NCBI RefSeq assembly: GCF_001558155.1
Contig: NZ_LOAS01000024.1
Span: 1 to 64,000, forward strand
Length of the DNA: 64,000 nt
Reading direction: 5' to 3'
Origin: Aliiruegeria sabulilitoris
GTDB taxonomy: Bacteria > Pseudomonadota > Alphaproteobacteria > Rhodobacterales > Rhodobacteraceae
The notes under the pieces are model-generated. The model was not told the DNA's origin. It saw nothing but the letters and a program-made list of their open reading frames with translations, and did no database searches. This document shows positions 52,143 to 61,253 of this stretch, piece by piece. The position numbers were made by a program, and so were the translations under genes. How positions within the stretch are numbered: the stretch's first letter is position 1; each line of letters begins with the position of its first letter.

Positions 52143-52279
52143 CGCCCGTTTCTCCGATCTTTTTCTTGGCTTCTCTGCCGTGTCTTTATGGTAGGTGCGA
52201 GACAAAACGCCAGCGTGAAGCCGGAATGAAAACGTATTAAACATCACGAATATAAGAGCAACAAAAAGGGATGCGACCC

Positions 52280-52507
52280 ATGTGCCTTGCAGTGCCGATG
52301 CGTATAAGTTCGATTGATGGATTTGTTGCAACCTGTGAGGCCAGCGGGATCGAGCGGGACGTCAACCTGTTCATGATGCAGGGCGAGGACCTGGCCGTCG
52401 GGGATCACGTTCTGATCCACGTCGGGTATGCGATCAAGAAGGTGTCGGAAGAGGAAGCCCGGTTGAGCTGGGAAGCCTTCGACGAGATCCTTCAAGCAGA
52501 TGCATGA
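52280..52507 (+). CDS. hypC: Hydrogenase maturation chaperone HypC
   Basis: HypC carries the Fe(CN)2CO unit with HypD and delivers it to the large subunit. The 75-residue protein must begin MCLAVP, since Cys2 is essential, so the second ATG at 52280 was chosen over the one at 52271. The HypC pattern GDHVLIHVGYAIKKV is present. It overlaps hypA by 8 nt. Confidence 0.94.
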   Translation: MCLAVPMRISSIDGFVATCEASGIERDVNLFMMQGEDLAVGDHVLIHVGYAIKKVSEEEARLSWEAFDEILQADA

Positions 52508-52892
52508 ACTCGCGATCTGCCAGGCCCTGATCGACCAGGTCACTACCGTCGCACGGGACAACAACGCCTCGCGCGTGAGCGGCATCACCCTTGAGGTCGG
52601 CCCGTTATCCGGCGTCGTGCCGGACTTGCTGTCGAATGCCTTTTCCATTGCTGCGGCCGGTTCCGTGGCCGATGGCGCCAGCCTGACAATCGAGCTGTCG
52701 CCGGTGCGTGTCTGGTGCAAGGCCTGTCAGGCCGAGAGCGACGCGAAAATCAACCGCCTGGTCTGCGCCCAGTGCGGCGACTGGCGAACGGAGCTGCGCT
52801 CCGGAGATGAAATGCTGTTAAGGTCGGTGGTGCTGGAGGATGCTGAATCCGACCTGCCTGCGCGACAATCCGAGGAGGAAGGCAATGTGTGA
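52500..52892 (+). CDS. hypA: Hydrogenase nickel insertion protein HypA
   Basis: HypA binds nickel through its N-terminal MHE and a zinc site, and works with HypB. The 130-residue protein starts MHELAICQALI and has the zinc cysteines WCKACQAE and CAQCGDW. The C-terminal tail after residue 115 is longer than in E. coli and acidic. It overlaps both hypC and hypB by 8 nt. Confidence 0.95.
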   Translation: MHELAICQALIDQVTTVARDNNASRVSGITLEVGPLSGVVPDLLSNAFSIAAAGSVADGASLTIELSPVRVWCKACQAESDAKINRLVCAQCGDWRTELRSGDEMLLRSVVLEDAESDLPARQSEEEGNV

Positions 52893-53637
52893 TACCTGTG
52901 GCTGCAACGTGACCCCCGGCAACCGGGACCTCGCCGAGGGCAGGCAAGCGACGCAGGTTCTCGGCAACCTGCTGCAGGTCAACGACTCTCAGGCCATGCA
53001 CAACCGCACCCATTTCAACCAGCACGGGGTGTTTTCGGTCAATCTCATGTCCTCCCCCGGCGCCGGCAAGACAGCGCTTTTGGAAGCGACGGCGGAGCTT
53101 GTGAAGTCCGGCCTGCGGATCGGCGTGATCGAGGGCGACCTGGAGACCGAGAATGACGCCGACCGCATTCGCGCCTGTGGTGTTCCGGTCGTTCAGATTT
53201 GCACTGGCACGGCCTGTCATCTGGACGCGCATATGGTGCATGACGCGCTGCATGAACTGGAACTGGCCAAGCTGGACGTGCTCTTTGTCGAGAATGTCGG
53301 CAACCTTGTCTGCCCGGCCAGCTTCGATCTCGGCCAGCATCGGAACGTCGCGCTGCTGTCGACGCCGGAAGGGGACGACAAGCCCGCAAAATACCCGGTC
53401 ATGTTCCGGTCGGCCGACATGGTGCTCCTGACCAAGCGGGACCTCGCTCCCTATATGCCGGAGTTCGACACGGCGCGGGCTGTGAACTTCGTCCGCCAGT
53501 TGGGCAATGCCGCGCCCATTCTCGAGGTCTCTGCCAAGTCCGGCGACGGGCTGGATGGCTGGGTCGACTGGTTGAAGCGCGGGGTGGCCGAGCTTCGCTC
53601 GAACCTCTCCTTTCCGACCACAGCGGCAGGAGGCTGA
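52885..53637 (+). CDS. hypB: Hydrogenase nickel GTPase HypB
   Basis: HypB hydrolyses GTP to drive nickel transfer. The 250-residue protein starts MCDTCGCN, the N-terminal metal site, and lacks the His-rich nickel-storage stretch seen in some relatives. The G-domain has SSPGAGKTALLEA (Walker A), EGDLETENDADR and the inter-subunit metal site CTGTACHLDAHM. ATG 52885 was chosen to place the CxxCGC at the N-terminus. hypD starts 2 nt after its stop. Confidence 0.95.
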   Translation: MCDTCGCNVTPGNRDLAEGRQATQVLGNLLQVNDSQAMHNRTHFNQHGVFSVNLMSSPGAGKTALLEATAELVKSGLRIGVIEGDLETENDADRIRACGVPVVQICTGTACHLDAHMVHDALHELELAKLDVLFVENVGNLVCPASFDLGQHRNVALLSTPEGDDKPAKYPVMFRSADMVLLTKRDLAPYMPEFDTARAVNFVRQLGNAAPILEVSAKSGDGLDGWVDWLKRGVAELRSNLSFPTTAAGG

Positions 53638-53639
53638 CC

Positions 53640-54749
53640 ATGAGCCTCGGCGCCGCGGAGTTGCTGGAGCGGATCAGGGCATTGGACCTGCCGGAAAAAG
53701 TGCGGATCATGAACGTGTGTGGCGGGCATGAACGGTCCATCACCCAGGCCGGTCTGCGCAACGCCTTGCCGCCCGCTATCGAGTTGATCCCCGGGCCGGG
53801 CTGTCCCGTTTGCGTCTGCCCCGAGGAGGATGTCTACCAGGCAATCCAGCTGGCGATGAACGAAGACCTGACGCTGGCCACCTTCGGGGACATGTTGCGG
53901 GTGCCGGTGAACGTCCGCAAGACCGAGGTCCGTTCCTTGGAGCAGGCCAAGGCTGCCGGTGCAGATGTCGTTCCCGTCGCCAGCCCGCAGGAGGTTGTCG
54001 CGTTGGCCCGCGCCAATCCGGATCGCCGGGTGGTGTTCTTTGCGGCAGGGTTCGAGACGACAACCGCGCCGGTCGCTGCGATGATGGCGCAGGGCGTTCC
54101 CGACAACCTGCTCCTTTTGCTTTCCGGACGGCTCACCTGGCCCGCGGTCTCCATGCTGCTGAACTCCGGAGAGGTCGGGTTCGACGCGCTGATCGCGCCT
54201 GGGCATGTCGGCACAGTGATGGGGCCGGAGGAGTGGGAATTCGTGGTTGAAGAGCACAATGTGCCGGCCGCAATCGCCGGTTTCGACAGCGACAGCCTGC
54301 TGGCCGCGATCTACTCCGTGCTGCGACAGCTTCAGTCGGGCAAACCCGCTCTCGACAATTGTTATACCCGGGTTGTCCAACCGGGAGGCAACCCGACGGC
54401 GCGGCGATTCCTGTCGCAAGTCATGGAAGTGACCGATGCCACCTGGCGCGGGATCGGCACGATCCCCGCATCCGGCTTTTCGCTGCGGGACGTGTACGCG
54501 GCCCATGACGCCCGAAAACTGCTCCCGGATTACGGCGACGCCGCCCGCCGACGTGTCGGGGAGATGCCGGCCGGTTGCGACTGCGCCCAGGTGGTGCTGG
54601 GTCGTATCTATCCCGACCAGTGCCGGATCTTTGGTGCGGCCTGCACCCCGCGCACGCCGGTTGGTCCCTGCATGGTCTCCGACGAGGGCGCCTGCCGGAT
54701 CTGGTGGTCCAGTGGGAAACGCACGCGCGTGGAACAGGCCGCGGAGTGA
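53640..54749 (+). CDS. hypD: Hydrogenase Fe-cyanide assembly protein HypD
   Basis: HypD is the [4Fe-4S] scaffold on which iron receives CO and cyanide. The 369-residue protein has the catalytic NVCGGHERSITQAG, GPGCPVCVCPEEDV, and the C-terminal cluster cysteines GCDCAQV, DQCRIFGAACTP and PVGPCMVSDEGAC. Length and motifs are normal. It stops 2 nt before the chosen hypF ATG. Confidence 0.95.
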   Translation: MSLGAAELLERIRALDLPEKVRIMNVCGGHERSITQAGLRNALPPAIELIPGPGCPVCVCPEEDVYQAIQLAMNEDLTLATFGDMLRVPVNVRKTEVRSLEQAKAAGADVVPVASPQEVVALARANPDRRVVFFAAGFETTTAPVAAMMAQGVPDNLLLLLSGRLTWPAVSMLLNSGEVGFDALIAPGHVGTVMGPEEWEFVVEEHNVPAAIAGFDSDSLLAAIYSVLRQLQSGKPALDNCYTRVVQPGGNPTARRFLSQVMEVTDATWRGIGTIPASGFSLRDVYAAHDARKLLPDYGDAARRRVGEMPAGCDCAQVVLGRIYPDQCRIFGAACTPRTPVGPCMVSDEGACRIWWSSGKRTRVEQAAE

Positions 54750-54751
54750 TC

Positions 54752-57061
54752 ATGGCGCCGGACGCTGAAAACGATCCTGCTTCCACTGACTCCACAATCG
54801 TCTCCCGACGGCTCGTGCTGACCGGTCACGTGCAGGGCGTCGGGTTTCGCCCGCACGTCTATCGCGTCGCGACAGGACTGGGTTTGAAAGGCTGGGTGCA
54901 GAACCGGATGGGCGAGGTCTACGCCCATGCGCAAGGGCCGGAAGTTGATGTACAGGCGTTCCTGCGCGAGGTGATCGAGACGGCGCCCCCCCTCTCTGCC
55001 CCCACTCTTCGAGATGTGACAGCGGTTGCTATCGAACCCTTCTTAGGGTTTGAGATCCTCGACAGCGAGAAGGGCACCGGAGCGTCGATTTTCGTGCCTG
55101 TCGACACCTGTGTCTGCGAGGCGTGCTTGCGGGAATTGCGTGACCCGGCAGATCGGCGCCATCGCTACCCGTTCATCAATTGCACCCAATGTGGACCTCG
55201 TTACACGCTGATCGAGGCGATGCCCTATGATCGGCCAAACACGACCATGGCAGGGTTTCCACTCTGCGAGGCGTGCCGCGCGGAGTACGAGGATCCGGCG
55301 AACCGTCGGTTCCACGCAGAGCCTGTCGCCTGCCCCAGATGCGGCCCGTCTCTCCGGTTCGTTCGCGAGGGTCACAGCGAGGTTGCCGATACCGAGGCCG
55401 CGCTGACCGAGGCTGTTCAGATCCTTGTCTCTGGCGGAATTCTCGCGATGCGTGGGATCGGTGGCTACCACCTTATGTGCGACGCCCGCAACGAGGCCGC
55501 AGTTTCGCAACTGCGGGCAAGGAAACGCCGTCCGGCCAAACCCTTCGCAATCATGGTTCCACAGGCAGGCGACGACGGGCTGGATGCTGTCCGCATCTTC
55601 GTCACGCTGTCCGATGTTGCCGGGAAGGAACTGGTCACGCCGCGCCGCCCGATCATCCTTCTGCCACGATTGCCCGAGGCTGACCTGGCACCGTCGGTTG
55701 CGCCGGGGTGCGGCGAGCTCGGCCTCTTTCTGCCCTACAGTCCATTGCACACGCTCCTGCTCGACGCTTTCGACGGTCCGCTCGTTGCGACTTCGGCGAA
55801 TCTCAGTGGAGAGCCGGTGCTGACCAACCCCGATGAGATCGACACCCGGCTTGTCGGCGTTGCGGATGCGGCGCTGCATCACAACCGGCCGATTGCGCGC
55901 CCGGCGGACGATCCTGTCCTGCGCGAGATCGCCGGAGCGATCGTTCCTTTCCGCCTCGGGCGCGGCACGGCGCCGGTCGAGCTGTCGCTTCGTCGGCCAA
56001 CCCCGAAGCCCGCGCTTGCGCTTGGCTCGCACATGAAGGCCACGGTCGCGCTGGCCTTCGAGAACCGGGCGGTTGTCTCCCCACATATCGGCGAGATGGA
56101 TGCCCCGCGGAGCCTCGAGATATTGCAGCGTGTCTCGCAAAGCCTACAGGATCTCTACGATCAGCGCGCAGAAGTTCTGCTTTGCGATGCCCATTCGGGC
56201 TACACGACTCATCGATGGGCCCGGACGCAGGAGCTGCCGATGGTGCCGATCCTGCATCACCACGCCCATGCCTCTGCGCTGGCCGGTGAGTACCCTGAGG
56301 CGGAGGGGACGTGGTTGACCTTCACCTGGGATGGCGTCGGTTTGGGGCAGGACGGGACGCTCTGGGGCGGCGATGCCCTGCTGGGCCGCCCGGGCAACTG
56401 GCAGCGGGTCGCCCATTTCCGCAGCTTCCGGCTGACGGGCGGGGACCGCGCCGGGCGAGAGCCGTGGCGCAGCGCGGCAGCCCTTTGCTGGGACGCCGGG
56501 CGAGATGTGCCGGTCTTGCCCGATGGCGCGGAGATCGCCCGGCAGGCTTGGGAGAAAGGCATCAACACGCATGAGACCACTGCAGCGGGACGGCTGTTCG
56601 ACGCGGCCGCCTGCCTTGTCAGCGGAATGACCCATGCGAGTTTCGAAGCTCAAGGGCCCATGCAACTGGAAGCATGGGCAAAGGGAGAAACCGGGCATGC
56701 GACCCCTGTGCGGATCCATGAGACCGAGAGCGGGATGGCAATTGCCGACTGGGCTTCCCTGCTCGATACGTTGACGGACAGTGCCCGAAGCCAGGGGCAG
56801 CGCGCGGCGGATTTTCATGCAAGCATGGCGCAGGTCCTTGTGGATCTTTCGACCCGGCTTTCCGAGCGCCATGCCATCTCGAATATCGGCCTGACAGGAG
56901 GCGTCTTCCAGAATGCGCGCCTCGTCCACGAGATACAGCGACGGATGACGCACGCCCCGGATCTGCTGCGGCTGCATCGAAAAGTGCCCTGTAACGACGC
57001 CTCCATCTCCTTCGGGCAGGTGGTCGAATATGCCGCTTTGGCAGGAGGATCCCTCGAATGA
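54752..57061 (+). CDS. hypF: Carbamoyltransferase HypF
   Basis: HypF turns carbamoyl phosphate into the carbamoyl adenylate that supplies the cyanide ligands via HypE. The 769-residue protein has an acylphosphatase domain (LTGHVQGVGFRPHVYRV), two zinc-finger-like pairs (CVCEACLRE, CTQCGPRY, CEACRAEY, CPRCGPS), a YrdC domain and a Kae1-like domain with LHHHAHASAL and TGGVFQN. ATG 54752 was chosen; GTG 54746, overlapping the hypD stop, is an alternative. It overlaps hypE by 4 nt. Confidence 0.95.
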   Translation: MAPDAENDPASTDSTIVSRRLVLTGHVQGVGFRPHVYRVATGLGLKGWVQNRMGEVYAHAQGPEVDVQAFLREVIETAPPLSAPTLRDVTAVAIEPFLGFEILDSEKGTGASIFVPVDTCVCEACLRELRDPADRRHRYPFINCTQCGPRYTLIEAMPYDRPNTTMAGFPLCEACRAEYEDPANRRFHAEPVACPRCGPSLRFVREGHSEVADTEAALTEAVQILVSGGILAMRGIGGYHLMCDARNEAAVSQLRARKRRPAKPFAIMVPQAGDDGLDAVRIFVTLSDVAGKELVTPRRPIILLPRLPEADLAPSVAPGCGELGLFLPYSPLHTLLLDAFDGPLVATSANLSGEPVLTNPDEIDTRLVGVADAALHHNRPIARPADDPVLREIAGAIVPFRLGRGTAPVELSLRRPTPKPALALGSHMKATVALAFENRAVVSPHIGEMDAPRSLEILQRVSQSLQDLYDQRAEVLLCDAHSGYTTHRWARTQELPMVPILHHHAHASALAGEYPEAEGTWLTFTWDGVGLGQDGTLWGGDALLGRPGNWQRVAHFRSFRLTGGDRAGREPWRSAAALCWDAGRDVPVLPDGAEIARQAWEKGINTHETTAAGRLFDAAACLVSGMTHASFEAQGPMQLEAWAKGETGHATPVRIHETESGMAIADWASLLDTLTDSARSQGQRAADFHASMAQVLVDLSTRLSERHAISNIGLTGGVFQNARLVHEIQRRMTHAPDLLRLHRKVPCNDASISFGQVVEYAALAGGSLE

Positions 57062-58074
57062 CGCTTCAGGACAGCCACATCTCGCTTGCCCACGGCAATG
57101 GCGGTCGATTCATGCGCGAGTTGATCGACGAAGTCTTCGCGCGTCATCTCGCAAGCGACACGCTGGACACCACGGCCGATGCCGTGCGGCTTTCGCTGCC
57201 CGGGGAAGAGATCCTGTTCACGACCGACGGCTTCACGGTTCAGCCGCTGGAATTCCCGGGTGGCTCCATCGGCTCTCTCGCCGTGCATGGCACGACCAAC
57301 GACCTCGCTGTCGCCGGTGCAGACCCGCTCTACCTGAGCCTGAACGCCTTCATCGAAGAAGGGTTCGACGTGGCACAGCTCGAACGTATTGTTGCCGATC
57401 TCGGGCGTGCTGCATCCGAGATCGGCGTCTCGGTCGCGGCGGGCGACACCAAGGTTCTACCGCGCGGCCAAGGCGGCGGGATCTACCTTGCGACGACCGG
57501 TATCGGTGTTTTACGGCATCCGACCCCGCTGGGGATGAAGCAGATCCGGGACGGCGATGCGATCCTCGTGAGCGGTCCGATCGGGGACCACGGAATCTCG
57601 GTCATGCTCGCACGAGAGCAGTTCGGGCTTCGCGGGGATATCATCTCCGACGCGGCAAGCGTTCTGGACATCACCCGCGCGATGCGCGAGGTTCCCGGCA
57701 TCCGCTTCATGCGTGATCCGACCCGGGGCGGGCTTGTTTCTGTCGCCCATGAAATCGCCCGGGCCACGGGTCTCACCGTCGCCCTGGACGAGCCGACGAT
57801 CCCGGTGAGGCCGGCGGTCCGCACCGTCTGCGATATGCTCGGCTACGATCCCTATTATCTCGCCTGCGAGGGTCGGGTCGTGGCCGTGGTCGACCCCGGT
57901 TCGGCACAGGATGCCCTCTCCGCCATGAGGCGTCAGTCGGGCGGCGAACTGGCCGAGGTGATCGGCTGCGTTCGTCAGCAATCCGGCGAAGCCTGCGTGT
58001 CCCTGAAAACGGAAGTCGGCGGGCTGCGCTTCCTGCAGGAACTGGAAGACGACCCCCTCCCAAGGATCTGTTGA
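57058..58074 (+). CDS. hypE: Hydrogenase cyanide-donor protein HypE
   Basis: HypE dehydrates a thiocarbamate on its last cysteine to the thiocyanate that becomes the Fe cyanide ligand. The 338-residue protein has an AIR-synthase-like fold with LAHGNGGRFMRELI, the ATP-binding TTDGFTVQPLEFPGG and SVAAGDTKVLPRG. It ends exactly in PRIC, the essential C-terminal Cys motif. It closes the hypCABDFE run. The 282 nt to the next gene hold no recognisable gene. Confidence 0.95.
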   Translation: MTLQDSHISLAHGNGGRFMRELIDEVFARHLASDTLDTTADAVRLSLPGEEILFTTDGFTVQPLEFPGGSIGSLAVHGTTNDLAVAGADPLYLSLNAFIEEGFDVAQLERIVADLGRAASEIGVSVAAGDTKVLPRGQGGGIYLATTGIGVLRHPTPLGMKQIRDGDAILVSGPIGDHGISVMLAREQFGLRGDIISDAASVLDITRAMREVPGIRFMRDPTRGGLVSVAHEIARATGLTVALDEPTIPVRPAVRTVCDMLGYDPYYLACEGRVVAVVDPGSAQDALSAMRRQSGGELAEVIGCVRQQSGEACVSLKTEVGGLRFLQELEDDPLPRIC

Positions 58075-58356
58075 TCGGGGTCTGGCTCGCGCGGGCAAGG
58101 GGGCTTCCTCACTTGTCAGCGCGGAGCGTTGCGCACTGGCCCGTGCCGCCGTTCGGATGGGCGCAGCCAGGCGCAGTGCCACCAGATACTGCCGGTCGTT
58201 AAAGCCCCGAATCCCCCTCCTGCCAGGCCGGGCGGCACTCGAGACACACATGTGCTGCCCATGCATCCGGACAGTTGAGAGACTTGGCCGCATTCTTTTT
58301 TCGGAATGTCTGAGGTACCGTGGGCACTGAACCGCTTCAGCTGTGGGGAAACACGC

Positions 58357-59652
58357 ATGGGCGCACATTCTCGCGAAAACACACTCGACTTCCTGCAAGT
58401 CGCCAAGGATCTGCTCCCGAGCGGCGCCAGCTATGACGCTTGCGTGGGCTGCGGCATTTGCGCCTCGGGCTGCCCGGCTTCCGGGCTCTTCGGGATGGAT
58501 CCGCGCCGCTTCATCAACATGGCCATGCTGGGCATGAACGAGGAGCTCTCGACCACTCCATGGGTCTGGGCCTGCACGCAGTGCAAACGCTGCGCCTATC
58601 TCTGCCCGATGGGGATCGACGTATCGCTGCTTGTCGGCGCTGCACGCGGCGCCTGGCCGACCGAGGACAAGCCGAGCGGGATCGTGCGTTCCTGCGCAGC
58701 GCAACGGCTCGATGAGAGCACCAGCGCCATGGGGCTGATGTCGGAGGATTTCGTCGAGATCGTCGAGGAGACGGTCGAGGAGTTGAAGGAGAACGACTCC
58801 CGCTTCGCGGACCTCAAGGTGCCGATCGACAAGAAGGGTGCGAAATTCGTCATCAATCAGAACTCCAGGGAACCCGCCACGGAGCCCGAGGAAATGGCGC
58901 CGCTCTGGAAGATCCTCGACTATGTCGGTGCAGACTGGACCTATGCCTCCAAGGGCTGGGCGGCCGAGAATTTCTGCATGTTCACCGGCGATCTCGATGC
59001 CTGGAAGGACATGGTCGAAACCCGCGTCAACGCCATCAACGCGCTCGAATGCGAAACCTGGATCAACACCGAGTGCGGGCACTCTTTCTTCACCCTCTGG
59101 GCGGGGATCGAGAAATTCGGGCTGGAGGCCAATTTCGAGGCGGAAAGCCTTGTCACCTACTACGCCCAGTGGATCCGCGAAGGGAAGTTGCCGGTCAATT
59201 CGGACTGGAACAAGGGCAACCTCAAATTCACCGTGCAGGACCCTTGCCAACTGGTCCGCAAGTCCATCGGCGATCAGGCGGCGGACGACCTGCGCTTCGT
59301 GGTCAAGACGCTGGTGGGCGAAGAGAATTTCATCGATATGCAGCCCTGCCGAAGCGCGAATTACTGCTGTGGCGGCGGTGGCGGCTTCCTGCAGGCGGGC
59401 ATGTCCAAGGAACGCCGCGCCTATGGAAAACGCAAGTTCGACCAGATCATCGCCACCGAGGCGGACTATGTGCTGACCCCTTGCCACAACTGCCATTCTC
59501 AGATCGATGACGTGGGCGAGCACTTTGGCGGCGCCTATACGGTGACGCATCTGTGGACCCTGATCTGCCTGTCGCTCGGTATCCTCGGCCCGGATGAACG
59601 CAAGTATCTTGGCCCCGACCTGGCAGACATCAATCTTCCAGAAGGAACATGA
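58357..59652 (+). CDS. HdrD/GlpC-like iron-sulfur electron-transfer protein
   Basis: This 431-residue protein has two ferredoxin motifs, CVGCGICASGCP (about residue 28) and CTQCKRCAYLCP (about 72). A C-terminal HdrD-like cysteine set follows: DPCQLVRKS, ANYCCGGGGGF and TPCHNCHSQ. It overlaps glpA by 4 nt, which makes it the likely electron acceptor of the GlpAB dehydrogenase in the role of GlpC. Its complete second CCG motif also resembles Isp2 and TmcB, so a disulfide- or DsrC-linked role is possible. ATG 58357 follows GGGGAAA. No membrane helix is evident. Confidence 0.85.
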   Translation: MGAHSRENTLDFLQVAKDLLPSGASYDACVGCGICASGCPASGLFGMDPRRFINMAMLGMNEELSTTPWVWACTQCKRCAYLCPMGIDVSLLVGAARGAWPTEDKPSGIVRSCAAQRLDESTSAMGLMSEDFVEIVEETVEELKENDSRFADLKVPIDKKGAKFVINQNSREPATEPEEMAPLWKILDYVGADWTYASKGWAAENFCMFTGDLDAWKDMVETRVNAINALECETWINTECGHSFFTLWAGIEKFGLEANFEAESLVTYYAQWIREGKLPVNSDWNKGNLKFTVQDPCQLVRKSIGDQAADDLRFVVKTLVGEENFIDMQPCRSANYCCGGGGGFLQAGMSKERRAYGKRKFDQIIATEADYVLTPCHNCHSQIDDVGEHFGGAYTVTHLWTLICLSLGILGPDERKYLGPDLADINLPEGT

Positions 59653-61253
59653 ACGCCATGGCCAAACGGATTCACGAAGCCGACGTTCTTGTCATCGGTG
59701 GCGGTGCCACCGGGTCTGGGGTCATGCGCGATCTTGCGCTGCGGGGGATCACCTGCCTGTTGATCGATCGCAAGGATCTGAATGCCGGGGCGTCCGGCGG
59801 CAATCACGGGCTGCTCCATAGCGGTGGTCGCTACGCAGCCGCGGATGCCGAGACAGCCGCGGAATGCATGCGCGAAGGTGAGATCCTCAAGCGGCTCGCG
59901 CCGGAATGCATCGACGATTGCGGCGGGGTGTTCGTTGCGGTCGAGGGCGATGACGTGGACTTTGCAGCGCGTTTCCCAGAGCATTGCCGCGTCGCCGGCA
60001 TCCCCTGCGAGCCCCTGACTGCGGCCGAGGCGCGCGAGCGGGAACCGGCCCTGCCGGAAGGGATCATCGCAGCCTACGCGGTGCCCGATGCCACGATCGA
60101 CCCGTTCCGGGTGGTGCTGGAAAATGTAGGCCATGCAGAGCGGCAGAACGACAGCCGCTATCTCCCGCACACCGAGGTCGAGGCATTCGAGATCGTCGAC
60201 GGCACGGTCATCAGCGCGCAGTGCCGCGATCGCAGAAGTGGCGACCCGATCGAGATTCGTGCCCGGCAGTTCATCAATGCCAGCGGCGCCTGGGCAGAGA
60301 AGGTCGCACGCCTCGCCGGTTGCAAGGATGTCAGCCTGCTCTACTCCAAGGGTACCTTGCTGATCAGCAATACCCGGGTGACCAATGGCGTGGTCAACCG
60401 GCTGCGCCTTCCTGATGACGGAGACATACTTGTGCCGGGTGGAACGGTCTCGCTGCTTGGGACCTCTTCGGTCACCGTCGAGGATCCGGACGGCGTTGCG
60501 CCGACGATTCCTGAGGTGGACCGCATCCTTGCCGAGGGCGCCGCGATGCTGCCGGTTCTGAACGAGACCCGCTTCGTGCGGGCCTTTTCGGGGGTCCGGC
60601 CGCTGCTGAAATCCGCCGGGAGCGAGGCGGACGGACGCAAGGCCAATCGCGGTTTCGCGCTGTTTGACCACGAGGATCAGGGCCTCACGAATTTCGCCAC
60701 GGTGGCGGGCGGCAAGTTCACGACCTTCCGGCTGATGGCCGAGAAGGCGGGCGACCTTGTGGCACAGCGGCTTGGCAATGCCGAGCCCTGCAAGACAAAT
60801 GTCGAGCCTTTGCCCTCGGGCGACGCGTTGCGCTGGACCGAACCCGGGGCCGCCGCGCGCGACTGGTTCAAGCGGTCAGATCCGACCGACATGATCCTCT
60901 GCGAATGCGAGATGGTGGCCCGCTCCGCTGTCGACACGATCCTGCAGGACGCGCCGGGCGCCGAGGACCACATGAGCCTCAAGGCAATCGCGCTGCGCAG
61001 CCGGATCGGCAAGGGCGCCTGCCAGGGGGCATTCTGCTCGATGCGGGTCACGTCCTATCTCTATGATCGCGGCGTCTATGACAGCCCGGACGGGCTGCGC
61101 CTGATGCGAGAGTTCGTGCAGGAACGCTACAAGGGCGTCCGACCGGTTCTATGGGGCGCACAGATGCCCCAGGCAGAGCTTGCGGAGATCCTGCATTGCG
61201 GACTGGCCGGTATGGACCTGGCGGCGGATGAAGACGGGGGCACGGGCAAATGA
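59649..61253 (+). CDS. glpA: Anaerobic glycerol-3-phosphate dehydrogenase subunit A
   Basis: GlpA is the FAD subunit that oxidises glycerol-3-phosphate to dihydroxyacetone phosphate. The 534-residue protein has the Rossmann start VLVIGGGATGSGVMRDLALRG, the DAO-family GASGGNHGLLHSGGRY, and a C-terminal BFD-like [2Fe-2S] domain with CECEMV and GKGACQGAFC. ATG 59649 overlaps the upstream stop as ATGA; ATG 59658 is also possible. It overlaps glpB by 4 nt. The order here is C-A-B, while E. coli has glpABC. Confidence 0.94.
   Translation: MNAMAKRIHEADVLVIGGGATGSGVMRDLALRGITCLLIDRKDLNAGASGGNHGLLHSGGRYAAADAETAAECMREGEILKRLAPECIDDCGGVFVAVEGDDVDFAARFPEHCRVAGIPCEPLTAAEAREREPALPEGIIAAYAVPDATIDPFRVVLENVGHAERQNDSRYLPHTEVEAFEIVDGTVISAQCRDRRSGDPIEIRARQFINASGAWAEKVARLAGCKDVSLLYSKGTLLISNTRVTNGVVNRLRLPDDGDILVPGGTVSLLGTSSVTVEDPDGVAPTIPEVDRILAEGAAMLPVLNETRFVRAFSGVRPLLKSAGSEADGRKANRGFALFDHEDQGLTNFATVAGGKFTTFRLMAEKAGDLVAQRLGNAEPCKTNVEPLPSGDALRWTEPGAAARDWFKRSDPTDMILCECEMVARSAVDTILQDAPGAEDHMSLKAIALRSRIGKGACQGAFCSMRVTSYLYDRGVYDSPDGLRLMREFVQERYKGVRPVLWGAQMPQAELAEILHCGLAGMDLAADEDGGTGK

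Noticed and set aside
57511-59550. A 679-codon minus-strand open frame opposite hypE and the HdrD-like gene
   Set aside because: It is antisense to well-supported genes and shows no family motif.
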